DNA of 64,000 nt from Candida dubliniensis CD36. Its lineage: Eukaryota; Ascomycota; Pichiomycetes; Serinales; Debaryomycetaceae. The translations under genes and the position numbers were made by a program. The notes beneath the pieces were generated by a model, which had not been told where the DNA came from, did no database searches, and saw only the letters and a list, made by a program, of their open reading frames with translations. The stretch spans positions 1,178,001 through 1,242,000 of the forward strand of contig NC_012861.1 in NCBI RefSeq assembly GCF_000026945.1, written 5' to 3'. Positions 1 to 10,288 of the stretch are shown piece after piece (the first letter of the stretch is position 1; every line of letters begins with the position of its first letter).

Positions 1-710
1 GTGTGTGTGGGTGGGTGGTAGGAAGGAGGAGAATTGGTTGTTTGGTGAACAGTTTGGCTGAGATCAGGAATTGTTTAATTTGATGAGTCTTTGTATATGC
101 ACAGAACGATTTTAAAATCGGGTGTCAAAAAAAAAAAAAAAATCAAACTTTGGATAAATCTTATTTATATGCTTTAATTAAATCGACACAGTGATGTGAA
201 TTTGTTGTTCCAATTGAGATTCAAATGTTTCCTTTCAAGTAAGAATATTCGGGTTCTGTGAAAAAAAAAAAAAGGAAAAGGGAAAACTGTTGTCAATTCA
301 ATCTTATTAAACTAGAAAATATATTATGGGTTGTAGATCACGACTTGAGTTAGTGCGATAGCCTGACAAGGGAAAAAAAGAAAATTTTTCTACTTTTGAG
401 GTTAAAAAAAAAAAAATTTGAGTGAGATTCAAAATGGGGAAGGAAATAAACAATAAATTCCCATTTATTAATAAACGAATACTTATAAAAGATCAAATTA
501 AGTACTCAAGTTAATTTATCGTTATTGTTTAGTTATATTCAGGTAACTACCCAATAGTTTTATTTTGCCATAGCTAGCAATCACATTTGATAAGAATTGT
601 ATATTAAAATTGTGGCTAGTTTATCATTTTTTTTTTAACAAAGATAACAAAGAAAGGTTTACAAATCAAACAACAAATTCCATTTACTTCGTTTAAATAG
701 AGTCCTTAAA
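1..710. other. Intergenic, upstream of SPO7
   Basis: No open frame of note on either strand. The first 30 bases are G/T-rich with short GGG runs. Several A runs (about 128-142, 262-273, 405-416) and a T run near 630 fit a yeast promoter. No tRNA or repeat was recognised. Confidence 0.6.
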
Positions 711-2252
711 ATGTCGAATTCAATTGGATTTGAGGAAAACGAAACAATTGATGGTGCAACATCCAAAGTTAAACAACTGCACTCGGCACTGAGTTTGAAC
801 TCATCCTCGTCAAGACGCAATTCATTGGAAAGATTATCACACGAAGAAGATATCTCGTCACCAACCAGTAGCATAAATTATATGTCATCTTCATCAACAA
901 AATCACCACCGCCTTCACCACCGAATTCTCCACGTTTGGAAAATACTAAAAAGATGATTAAAATGATGTCGATTACATCTCCCATGGGATCACTGAGTGA
1001 GTCAGTGGTGCTTTCTGATTCAGACGAGAGAAGTTCTTTGGAATTACAAGAGCGTGGCACGATAACTCCATCAAGACGTATGGAAGTAAATCAGAGTTCT
1101 GATGACGAAGATACAGAATTTGATTCCACGAGATTGAGATTTTCCGCCCATAAAGGTCACAGAAAGAGTGGATCAGACGAGGAGAGTCCTAGCAAACGAC
1201 CTATAAAATTGTCAAGGGGGGCATCACCAGCACGCAAAGGTCGCAGAAGAGGTAGCAGCCTTTCACCTGATTCAGACACAAACACTCAAGGGAAAACATC
1301 TTCCACAAGCAAACGCAAGTCACGTAGAAAATCAAAAGACAGTGATAAGTCTCATCGGTCCGAATTCTTTGGTACAGGATATACGTCTATGCCAACATCT
1401 GGGAAAGTATTTAGGAATTTGCTAATATTGGAGGAAAATCTTAGAGAGCAGGTTATACAACAGCGAGCCATGAGACGCAAGTATTTGACATTTTTGAGTA
1501 TATTGTGCTCCATCATTGCAGCATTGTCACATCATTTATTCTTCTTAGATAACTCATCTACTGGTACTTTGAGGGTCATCTTGCAATTTTGTTTATTGGC
1601 AACAATAGTAACATTGATGTTGTACCATTTGTCAGGGGAATATCAGAAGACCATTGTGCTACCACGAAAATTTCTATCACTGACAAACCAAGGTTTAAGA
1701 CAACTAAATGTTAGGTTAGTTAAAATAAAGACACCCTTTTTCGATAAGTTGACCGATTTGATTAGAGAAATTCTGTTGGCAATTGTCAATTTCAATTTAA
1801 GTGTTTTCCATAAGTTGTCACCTGGGTCAATTCAAAATAAGAATTCGAAAATAGAAGTATTTTTGGTAACTTGTCAGTCTCAATGTCAGCCAAGAATTGG
1901 TGTTACGGACGTTAAGTTAGTGTTGAATGCAAGAGTTTTCAATATTGATGTCAGGGAAGGATGGGAAATGTATCGAAGTGAGTTTTGGATAAATGAAGGT
2001 ATAAGAAGAAGAAATAATATGCTTTCCTTTATTTCTGGGTCACCTATAACGAAGCCTGTTGGTTTGAAGAGAAGAAAAAGAAAACCCGATAACAATAGTT
2101 CTTCCACTAAACCAAAGAGTATCTCCGCTTCATTAAGTGAGCAGAACTTGCAGGCACTCAGTAGTGGGTTTGACTATAACAATGATAATAATATTGATCT
2201 CAGAAGTGAAACAAGCAGTCCATTAAGATCAGATACTTTGGTTAGCGATTAA
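711..2252 (+). CDS. SPO7: Spo7-like subunit of the Nem1-Spo7 lipid phosphatase complex
   Basis: 513 residues. In the family, Spo7 is the membrane-bound regulator of the Nem1 phosphatase, which activates the phosphatidate phosphatase Pah1 at the nuclear/ER membrane. The Spo7-type core begins near residue 232 (VFRNLLILEENLREQ), followed by two hydrophobic membrane segments at about 258-279 and 287-307, then a conserved cytosolic part containing REGWEMYRSEFW near 416. The first 215 residues are a Ser/Pro/acidic and then basic low-complexity extension, rich in SP and RRKS-like sites. This makes the protein about twice the length of S. cerevisiae Spo7 (about 259 residues). The start is the first ATG of the frame, with an AT-rich leader. 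The family call is firm. A regulatory role for the extension is inferred. Confidence 0.85.
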   Translation: MSNSIGFEENETIDGATSKVKQLHSALSLNSSSSRRNSLERLSHEEDISSPTSSINYMSSSSTKSPPPSPPNSPRLENTKKMIKMMSITSPMGSLSESVVLSDSDERSSLELQERGTITPSRRMEVNQSSDDEDTEFDSTRLRFSAHKGHRKSGSDEESPSKRPIKLSRGASPARKGRRRGSSLSPDSDTNTQGKTSSTSKRKSRRKSKDSDKSHRSEFFGTGYTSMPTSGKVFRNLLILEENLREQVIQQRAMRRKYLTFLSILCSIIAALSHHLFFLDNSSTGTLRVILQFCLLATIVTLMLYHLSGEYQKTIVLPRKFLSLTNQGLRQLNVRLVKIKTPFFDKLTDLIREILLAIVNFNLSVFHKLSPGSIQNKNSKIEVFLVTCQSQCQPRIGVTDVKLVLNARVFNIDVREGWEMYRSEFWINEGIRRRNNMLSFISGSPITKPVGLKRRKRKPDNNSSSTKPKSISASLSEQNLQALSSGFDYNNDNNIDLRSETSSPLRSDTLVSD

Positions 2253-2766
2253 TTTTCTCGTAATATACTTTTAATGATGATTTGAGTTTTTTGTTTTGCA
2301 TTTTGCATTTTATATGTTTGTATACATTTGTATAACTGGTTTATATATAAAGATGGACAATATATAAAGATGATGGGTAACATTGCGGTTAGCTGACTTG
2401 GTGCGTGTCTCAACAGTGCACTCCTTTACTCTGAATAGACTCGATCACAAAATCTTGTGTTTCTGGTAGTTTTTAGTGAGTGATAAATGTAAACTCAATT
2501 CACATTGAATATCTAAGAATATTACGTAGGGCTCACCCTTTACTGATTTGGTCTTCAACATGCCAATAGTTTTATTGATTCGTCTTTCATTCAGAGAGTT
2601 GGTTCACTTCATATTGTTATTGCACAAAAAAGGGAAGAAAAGAATTTTGATCTCGCAACCACAAAAAAAAAATTAACCAACCTCATCTCAATAAAATATA
2701 ATCTCAAGATTGTTTTCCAACTTTTACTAATTTATTTATACTTACAAAAATTATTTAACAGTGCCA
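2253..2766. other. Intergenic, SPO7 3' region and NOP53 promoter
   Basis: Tandem transcription units on the plus strand flank this stretch. It holds A runs and a CTCATCT element near 2683-2695 that resembles, but does not match, the PAC box common upstream of ribosome-biogenesis genes. No RNA gene was recognised. Confidence 0.4.
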
Positions 2767-4017
2767 ATGAGTGAGGAAATAATACCAAAGAATTCATCTA
2801 AGCCTCAGTCATCAAGAAAAGGTAAAAGAGCATGGAGGAAGAATATTGATATTCAAGATATTGAACAAAACTTACAAGACAAAAGAGATGAAGAAATTGT
2901 GCTTGGGAAACAAGTAACTGGTGATTTTGTTATTGATGACACACCTAGTAGCAAAGCTGGGAAATTACCAAAGAAATTGAAAACCAAAGAGATTTTAACT
3001 AATAAATCTAAAATACCTGCATTAATCAATCAAAGACATCAGAAAAGGGGAGAAAACACTATTCAAGGGGTCAAAAAAACTGATCTTTTAAGATTGATTC
3101 AACTAAATGGGGGGAAATTCAAAAGCGAGGATAAATACGTTCATCGTTTGGAACAGGATGGAATTGTGAGCGGGTCAAGTCAAGATTTATGGGATGATGC
3201 TGATTTTAATGAAAAGAAGAAGAAGAAGATTCCCGACTTTATCGAATCTACAGCAGAGGTTACTAAGGCAACAGTTGTTCCTAAAACTTTAAAGGTGAAA
3301 CCAATTAAAATCACAACTAATGAATTGACCGATAAAAAGATTCATGCTGGTAAATCATATAATCCATCTTTAGAGTCTTGGAAAGAGTTGATTAGTCAGG
3401 AATATGACATTGAATATAAACACGAATTAACTCGACAACAAATTGAGGAACATCGTAATAAGATCCAGGAGTTGATGGTTACTTTAGATGGTAATATGTT
3501 ATCCGATAGTGACGATGATGACGAAGACGATGACAAAGTGGAAGAAGAAGAGCAGTTGAATGAAAATGGTGAAAAGGATTATTCCTTATCTATTAATAAA
3601 CCTAATAAAATCAAGATCAAAACTAAGACCAAAAGAAATAAAGAGTTAAAGCACAAGGAAAGAGTCAAGTTGGAGCAAGAAATCAAAGAATTGAAGAAGC
3701 AGTTGAAAGATTTGTCGAATTTGGATGAAATATTAGAAAAACAAGTAGCTAAAGATAAGAACCAACCAAATGAAAAGAAACGTAAGAGAAGAGAAAAATT
3801 GTTTAAATATTCGCTTGTTGAAACTCCATTAGAAGTTAAATTGTCAGATGAGTTGAGTGGGAATTTGAAGAATTTGAAACCAGAAGGTAATTTGTACTAC
3901 GATCAAATGTTGAGTTTACAATCCAGTGGGAAAATCGAATCCAGAGTGCCTGTTAGCAAGAAAAGAAAATATTCGAAAAAAATCACTGAAAAATGGACTT
4001 ACAAAGATTTCAAATAA
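2767..4017 (+). CDS. NOP53: Nop53, 60S ribosome biogenesis factor
   Basis: 416 residues from the ATG at 2767; the frame also runs two codons upstream to a GTG, which is not a likely start. Nop53 is a nucleolar protein that recruits the exosome helicase Mtr4 to pre-60S particles for 5.8S and ITS2 processing. The N-terminus has the family hallmark SRKGKRAWRKNIDI. Lys/Glu-rich helical and coiled stretches follow, an acidic run lies at about residues 245-265 (SDSDDDDEDDD), and a basic C-terminal part contains KKRKRREKLFKYSLVETPLEVKLS and SKKRKYSKKITEKWTYKDFK-type segments typical of Nop53/GLTSCR2. Its 3' end converges on the complex I gene. Length is close to yeast Nop53 (about 455). The call is confident. 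Confidence 0.9.
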   Translation: MSEEIIPKNSSKPQSSRKGKRAWRKNIDIQDIEQNLQDKRDEEIVLGKQVTGDFVIDDTPSSKAGKLPKKLKTKEILTNKSKIPALINQRHQKRGENTIQGVKKTDLLRLIQLNGGKFKSEDKYVHRLEQDGIVSGSSQDLWDDADFNEKKKKKIPDFIESTAEVTKATVVPKTLKVKPIKITTNELTDKKIHAGKSYNPSLESWKELISQEYDIEYKHELTRQQIEEHRNKIQELMVTLDGNMLSDSDDDDEDDDKVEEEEQLNENGEKDYSLSINKPNKIKIKTKTKRNKELKHKERVKLEQEIKELKKQLKDLSNLDEILEKQVAKDKNQPNEKKRKRREKLFKYSLVETPLEVKLSDELSGNLKNLKPEGNLYYDQMLSLQSSGKIESRVPVSKKRKYSKKITEKWTYKDFK

Positions 4018-4182
4018 AGCTTCGTTTGTGTTTCATATACATGTTGTCTTGCCACTTTCAAGTTTCGATAAATAAACTAGTTTATTCTCTTTTTCTGTTC
4101 TTTTTAACCTATATCATAGTAATATACACATGCTAAGTTCGTTTCAACGTCTAATACAAAACCTTTACTCCCTTCTCTTAAC

Positions 4183-4515
4183 CTAAGATAATTCCCATTC
4201 GCCAAATGCATAACCCCTGAATAATCTTTCTCTTAATGTGAAATATTCGTCTCTGTATGGAGTCCAGTACCTTTGCTCGATCTTTTCAGCGGTCTTGAAT
4301 GATTCAGGAGCAACAGCTTCACTACTTTGACCCCGTTTGACCCCAGTCAATAGCAAATCTCTGGCCATCATTTTGTCATCCCATTCGTCCAAATGGTATC
4401 TATCATTCTTCCAGCCATTATCCCAGTATCTAATGAATTGGACACCATGACCTGCCAAACCAAAAAATGCAGTCATTATAGCATATGGTAACAACCCTTC
4501 AAATGGAACCGGCAT
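4183..4515 (-). CDS. Mitochondrial complex I subunit, NDUFA1/MWFE-like
   Basis: 110 residues. It has a short N-terminal hydrophobic segment (about 7-25, LLPYAIMTAFFGLAGHG) and then a polar stretch with the family-like pattern YWDNGWKNDRYHLDEWDDKMMARDLLLTG. This resembles the MWFE/NDUFA1 accessory subunit, a single-span inner-membrane protein of the complex I membrane arm. CTG-clade yeasts keep complex I, unlike S. cerevisiae, so the gene suits the organism. The protein is about 40 residues longer than animal NDUFA1 at the C-terminus, as in other fungi. There is no cleavable presequence, in line with the family. The start is the only ATG near the hydrophobic segment. Its gene converges on NOP53 with 165 bases between the stops. 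Confidence 0.75.
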   Translation of the reverse strand: MPVPFEGLLPYAIMTAFFGLAGHGVQFIRYWDNGWKNDRYHLDEWDDKMMARDLLLTGVKRGQSSEAVAPESFKTAEKIEQRYWTPYRDEYFTLRERLFRGYAFGEWELS

Positions 4516-5945
4516 TGTTTAAGTATCAAATTATTTATTATAGAGAATATGTAAAAGTATAGTGATACTAGAGAATGATTATCGCAGTGAGTGAGAAAAT
4601 TATTTTCAGTTGGGTTTTGATTGGTTAACGAAATGTATGAGAAGGAGAAGGTAAAAAAAAAAAAACAGACAATTAATTGTCTTTACACACGACTCTTTTT
4701 GGATGCAAAATGACAACAACTAATAAAGAGAGTATTGCTAATATAGCTAATCATGTGAGTGAGCAAAGTGTAGATAGAAAAATAGCTTCAAGTAAAGTTG
4801 AGAATAAGTGGGTTCATATTTGAAAACTGAGTTTGGCATTAGATTTTTTGGGAATTTGAGGTTTATATGTGTTAGCTATTTTAAAATGAACTATTTTTTG
4901 TTTGAAATTGGGAAGTTTGCGTTGTCAATTATTTTCAAGCAAAGCTATTTTTACAATCAATAGTACCAAATACCCCCAATCACCAGCAACTTATTTATGA
5001 CAAGTTAATCTTAAATGCGTCTAGCCACCTGTATTATTATTTATTGGATTTCAAGCATTATAATGTCTGTTCAAGGAATCTCTATCCTACCACATATTTT
5101 TTAATCACCTACAATTCTAAATTCTCCATAAGAAACAAATACATTAAGTGAACAAAGTAGAACTACATTGTTAATTACGTTAATTAAATTAAACACCAGA
5201 AAAATTAGGGTGAATTGTCTTACTAAGTTTTTCTGTAGCTCCATTTCAGATTATCAGTTTCTGAAGTAGCTAGAAAAAGAGTAGCCATTTCTAACTGTCT
5301 TGGATCAACATAAATTACTTTAAAGGTAACTTCCAAAATTATTCAAAGCTTTCGGGACGAGGGTTCGGATTAGGATTGGAACGGAAATAATTTGGTTAAT
5401 TCAGTAAGGTTGGCCAGAATTGGTTCTCTAGTGGTACTCTAGTAGAATGAATTTGAGAAGGTCTGTGAATCTGTTAATTTTCATGCCTTCTCGTTTTGGT
5501 ATTGTTTTACGAGTTTTCTCAGTGTCTATAAATCCCGTGGGAAAGAGACATTTTTGAGTGATGTTATTACATTGCAAACATTTAACAACACTAACAATTT
5601 GGTAGCTATTGTTATACATTTAAGGATCTTATATAAAATAAAGCAAACTTCAATACTGTCCAAAAATCCAGTACCGCTGTATTTAGTGATTTAATGAAGA
5701 TCTCCTACAAATATAATAAAGAATAATCACTGACAATTTCAATTTCAATTTTTTTTGTTTTTGTATTTTTTTTTTGTCATTGATGTCATGTTATAGTGGT
5801 GCTGGAATAATTTGCTTCATGACACAAAATAATAAATTTCAGAAATTCGGATGAGTTTTTCCTGATCTATATTCTGAAACCTAACTATAATTAAATTAAG
5901 TTAGTAAAATTTACTCTACCGAATCCTAAACTGAAAACATATAAG

Positions 5946-5957
5946 TTTCCGCGGAAA
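5946..5957. promoter_or_regulatory. PDRE-type palindrome TTTCCGCGGAAA
   Basis: A perfect 12-base palindrome whose core TCCGCGGA is identical to the pleiotropic drug response element bound by the yeast Zn2Cys6 factors Pdr1/Pdr3. It lies about 440 bases upstream of the ATG of a Zn2Cys6 gene. The site is seen in the sequence; binding and the identity of the binder are inference. Confidence 0.45.
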
Positions 5958-6072
5958 ATACAGAAGAAATTTATCTCATACAATGTAACTGGGGTGACTT
6001 CTAATTAATGCTACTGAATAAAAAGTACCAAGAGTCTAGAGAAATTCCGTTTAATAAATTAATGATATGGGG

Positions 6073-6108
6073 TAAATCCGAGCACAGATAACTCCTTGCC
6101 CGGATTTA
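6073..6108. promoter_or_regulatory. Everted CCG/CGG repeat (TAAATCCG - 20 bases - CGGATTTA)
   Basis: Arms of 8 bases at 6073-6080 and 6101-6108 are exact reverse complements and present CCG and CGG triplets, the usual contact of Zn2Cys6 dimers. The site lies 291 bases upstream of the Zn2Cys6 gene ATG. The 20-base spacer is longer than most known sites, so function is tentative. Confidence 0.3.
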
Positions 6109-6398
6109 TTTATTTAGGGGCAATGAGACGAGGCAGAATACTGAGGCGGGTGAGATTCTGCTTACGTTAATTGAGGCGACTTATGACGAGTAGCCCAAGA
6201 AAAAAAAAAAACGCCAATTATGGCGAAAAAAAAGCAACGTAAGAGAATTTTAAAATAAAAGAACAAACTAAATAAATTTAAACTGTTTTCGGTGATTTGA
6301 AATTAGTATTCCAAGAGTTTATAAATTTGAATATTCACAGAACATATTTTCAATTTAATAATTATTATCCAATATATTCAAATCATTTCCTATTGAAG

Positions 6399-7841
6399 AT
6401 GGCAGCAAAGAAAGGACGTAAACAGGTCGTCAGATGTCTAAGCTGCAAGAAGTTACGAATCAAGGTATGAAATCTATTAATAGTTTCTTTTTGACGCATG
6501 CTTGCTTTTTAAACATGTACGAGAACAGTTTGCTTAAGAACTTCTACTGACATTATTTCAATTATTATGGTATAGTGTGACCAAGTTCGTCCCAAATGTG
6601 AATATTGTGCCCATACCAACAGAAAATGTATTTATCCAAACGACATCCCCATACCAGAGAATAAACCGGAAACGGATTCCGCTGTTGAAGACATTAGACG
6701 AGACTTACCACTCACGCAACTAACGAGTGTACTTTCAGTGTCCCAACTAGAGCTACAGGCTTTAAAGTTTTTCAATGATACAGGTAAATGGATTGTTTCA
6801 TACAAAAATCAAAGATACATAGATAACTGGGAAGCTGTGATCAACCCACTACTGTTTCAGTCTCCTATAGTTAAAAAAACATTATTAGCCACATCATCAA
6901 TGTTGCTACTGCATTTTATGAATTTAAATACTGTTGACTCCGCGGTATTAACCAGCTCATTTTCTGTGGATTCAAGCGAAGAAGCTCAGGCTTTTTTCAG
7001 AACCGGAACAAAATATCTACAGGAACTGATTGATGAGAGAAAGCATTTGCTACAGGACAATTCAAGTTTTGGAATTGAAAGCATAATTGTAAATGACTTG
7101 ATCAGTTTTGGCTGCCTTTTGATTTACAACCACAAACTTGTACCGTTAATTTCAGCTACTGGTTACGATGTGATTTCCATGGCAAAAGAATATAGTGATA
7201 CTAGGAATTTGTACTCTCTACTGATGACAGGGTTACGATTAGAATCTTTGTTTTTCCCCAAAGCAAACCCCATATTGACATGTCCACCAGGAACCAATTT
7301 TTGGTTCACACGAATTTTGGAACTTGAAATAATGACTTTCACATCGGGAAATGGGAGTAAATCAAATAATCTAGAAGAATATTTCCAAACACTTCAGGAT
7401 ACCTTTTTATTACTAAAGGACGCCTGCTATGCCATGGCAATAGTGAGATTCCCATTTCCTCTAATTGCATGCCTAACGAATTTTAGTGACAAATACAGAC
7501 AATTACTTCGCAATGGAGATGAATTTGCACTAAGACTACTATTTATTTACTCATGCCTCTGCGTGATTTCCAGAATATCTTTGAACAGAAATGACAATAT
7601 TTTTGTTGATTACATAATGGAATTCAAAACCAATTTTTTTAGAAAATATGGAGACTTTAGTTACCCGATTGATAGAGAATTATACCATTTGGTTACACGA
7701 ACTAACTTTGTGGTTGACTTTGGCGATATGTCACGATTTCATCCATTACAGCAATGTGAGCCACTTATGGATCTAAGTTGGTTGGAGATGTACATCAGGA
7801 CTTTAGAAAAGACGAACTCTTTAAATCTGAGCATACAATAA
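6399..7841 (+). CDS. Zn2Cys6 fungal transcription factor, two exons
   Basis: The model joins exon 1 (6399-6464) to exon 2 (6576-7841), giving 443 residues. Exon 1 encodes a basic start and the first two metal ligands (CLSC) with the KKLRIK loop. Exon 2 opens with the third Cys and completes a Zn2Cys6 cluster with the spacing C-X2-C-X6-C-X6-C-X2-C-X6-C (cluster at about residues 13-40). The remaining ~380 residues are helical and hydrophobic, like the fungal regulatory (middle homology) domain. The splice is in phase 0 and restores the whole motif, which is strong support. The protein is short for the family. Its specific target is unknown. The upstream palindromes suggest self-regulation or control by a related factor. 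The gene converges on MKK2. Confidence 0.85.
6465..6575 (+). other. Intron inside the zinc-cluster codons
   Basis: 111 bases. Donor GTATGA, branch-like TACTGAC at 6545-6551, acceptor TAG. It lies in phase 0 directly before the codon of the third zinc-binding Cys. Confidence 0.85.
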
Positions 7842-8950
7842 CTGGAAAGACACACACTTACACACATATACGCATATTCTATAGTCATAATATATGTATT
7901 TCCTTTATTACTCTTTTGTAATGTTTTAGTACATTTTTGACCCAGATAGTTTTAATAGATGTTGAATACTCAGAAAACTAGTCGGTCGCAAATGGAACTA
8001 TCATATCATAACGTTGGTTTAATTTTTCCAATGTCGAAGAAATCAGAAAAAGTAACAGTACAATAATAACCGTTAATTAATATCAGAGATTTGAACTCAC
8101 TGTATACTCTTCCTTTAGTACTATCTCGTACATTAACAAAATATTTCTTGTTTTAATGTTTATTTTCTAGAAATTTGTCTTGTTTAATATGTGGTGATTT
8201 TAATTTCTATAGGAAATACCTTTCTACTCTCTAATATAATCCTCAAATATCACTGAACAAATATCTAGTTGATTGTAATCTAAACTGTCAGTTCCAGGAA
8301 GAAGAAGAAGAAGAAGAAAGTAAACTCAACCAATTTAATTGAGTCAGGTGGAAAAATTGCATCAGTATGATGATGATGATGTTCATTTTGTGTTTGTAAG
8401 ATTGGCAAAGGCTCAATACACAAAACAGTAAACCATATTTTATAGTAACATCTTTAAGTAATATTCCTCATTATTTCATATGTTATACAAATGTGATATA
8501 TATTTCCATAATCTATAAAGTTCAAACTATATCAAGGACGATGGAAAACGTCATCAAAGCACGAAAAACGTAACAAAAGAAACTTTAATTACAGTGTTGG
8601 TTCTTCTAACTGCAACATTATTTTTTAACATTTTTCTCCTCATTCTAGAAGAACTTAAACCACCATCTTTTCATTTGCAACACAAACTTTAAACTATGAT
8701 ATATGATAACTCCCAACAGTTGAATCCAATAAAAAGTAAACATATCGATTTCACACTGCTCTAAAATATAACTTTGATGGTTCTGATAACATTAAAGTTT
8801 GACCATTATTATTACAAACAAACTGCTAACAACTCTAAATTTCTACCGAAACCATATATATTAGAGATGGGACCATTTCTTTCGTAATTAGTTCTATAAC
8901 ATCGATTTTATTCTAAAAACAATAAATAGAGAGGTTCTTTTTTTTTTTTT
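7842..8950. other. Intergenic between convergent genes
   Basis: 1.1 kb of 3' flanking DNA. It has a GAA microsatellite at about 8299-8319, a short GAT run near 8370 and an A/T run at 8938-8951. No gene is seen; the length is unusual for a convergent gap. Confidence 0.5.
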
Positions 8951-10288
8951 TCACTCATTCAACTCCCACACCACTTTAACAAATTTGTCCATCTTCACCT
9001 TTTCTTTCAGTTGGATCAAGCACCATTCATCATGAGCTAAAAAATCACTTGGTCTTGGTCGTCTTCGGTAATCTTTTGTCAAACATTTTGCAATGAATTG
9101 TTTAAACTCTCTAGTCCAAAATATATTGTCTTCTTCACAGTCTTTCAATTCCAAATTACTCCTCAGTATTATTTCAACAACTTCAATGGGACCCAACGAC
9201 AGAATAATAGGAAAAGAACCATTAGCTACTTCCAATAGAGTCATACCCAACGACCATATATCACTGGTGATAGAATAATTCCCTCCAGTGATACGTTCTG
9301 GTGCCATATAATATTGAGTCCCAACAAAGGTAGAAGCGAATGAATTAACTGCTTCTCCACTGACTCCAAAATCACAAAGTTTGACATTCCCTTTGGTATC
9401 CAATAGAATATTAGAAGGTTTAATGTCTCGATGGATTATATTTTTCAGATGCAAATAGTCCAATCCAGACAAGATAGAATTAGCTATCTTGCCCAAAACC
9501 TTTTCGTTTATTCGATTGGTTTTATCACGTTTAAGAACTTCTTTATATATGGAATCCAATGATTGACCATCCATGTATTCCATAGCAATACCCATCATTG
9601 ATTGTTTCTCTAATAGGAAAGTACCGTAATATTTCACAATGTTGGGATGTTGACATTTTTTGGCTACTTCTAATTCTCGGAATATCTGCTTTTGTAAATC
9701 AGGATTAGGATCACACATAACTAATTTCAAAGCAAATATTTGTTTATTTGGCAACTGTGGAATATAGCATTTGGTTACAGCTCCCCCATTACCTTCACCT
9801 AAACTACTGACCTCAACTATCTTATCAGCGTTAGCAATCAAATGCCAGTCATATGGTGTGAGTTGTTCCAAATGATGCTTTACTGTGTATGCGTTTTCGT
9901 CCACTTTTTCCGGTTCATCAGTCGAGCCCTGTTGACCAGCATCCATTGTATCTGAAGAGTGATCACTAACTTTGGTATCTATTGGTGGTGGCTTTCTTTT
10001 TGTTGATTTCGATGATGATGCAGATGAAGGAGAGACCGACAATTTAAGTCCTTCAGGGTTTTGGTATTGTTGATGCTGATTTTGTTGTGGTTGATATGAC
10101 AAGGGGTTCAAATTCTCATGTTGTAGATCATGGTTAATAATGTTCTGATTCACCAGTAGACCGGGTTTTGTATTTGGGTTGCCATTTTTATTATTGGTTG
10201 TGGGTGGGATTGACAAGTTTGGTAATACTCTATTGTTTGATGTTCGTTTTGTATTAGGGACTTTGAAAAGCGGAGGTATCAGGGTCAT
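8951..10288 (-). CDS. MKK2: MAP kinase kinase of the cell-integrity pathway, Mkk1/2-like
   Basis: 445 residues. A Gln/Asn/Ser-rich N-terminal 140 residues is followed by a complete kinase domain. It has the Gly loop GEGNGGAV at 164-171, Lys188 (FALKL), HRDIKPSN at 286-293, DFG at 306-308, an activation loop with Ser316 and Thr320 before MAPE, and SDIWSLGMTLLEVANG. The GGAV loop and the C-terminal KVKMDKFVKVVWE match yeast Mkk1/Mkk2 better than Ste7 or Pbs2. The expected role is to phosphorylate the Slt2/Mkc1 MAP kinase downstream of Bck1 in cell-wall stress signalling. Residue 281 is encoded by CTG; read as Ser it gives the common kinase sequence YLHSKNIIHRD. S. cerevisiae has two paralogues; only one is visible here. 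Confidence 0.88.
   Translation of the reverse strand: MTLIPPLFKVPNTKRTSNNRVLPNLSIPPTTNNKNGNPNTKPGLLVNQNIINHDLQHENLNPLSYQPQQNQHQQYQNPEGLKLSVSPSSASSSKSTKRKPPPIDTKVSDHSSDTMDAGQQGSTDEPEKVDENAYTVKHHLEQLTPYDWHLIANADKIVEVSSLGEGNGGAVTKCYIPQLPNKQIFALKLVMCDPNPDLQKQIFRELEVAKKCQHPNIVKYYGTFLLEKQSMMGIAMEYMDGQSLDSIYKEVLKRDKTNRINEKVLGKIANSILSGLDYLHLKNIIHRDIKPSNILLDTKGNVKLCDFGVSGEAVNSFASTFVGTQYYMAPERITGGNYSITSDIWSLGMTLLEVANGSFPIILSLGPIEVVEIILRSNLELKDCEEDNIFWTREFKQFIAKCLTKDYRRRPRPSDFLAHDEWCLIQLKEKVKMDKFVKVVWELNE

Larger units (their letters stand above)
4516..6398. other. Long intergenic region upstream of the Zn2Cys6 gene
   Basis: About 1.9 kb between divergent genes. It contains several CGG half-sites, a perfect 12-base palindrome (5946-5957) and an everted CCG/CGG repeat (6073-6108), each listed separately. 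Only short chance-sized open frames occur. No LTR or tRNA could be established. Confidence 0.5.

Noticed and set aside
4710..4823. 37-codon open frame starting MTTTNKES
   Set aside because: Very short, no similarity recognised, no supporting context.
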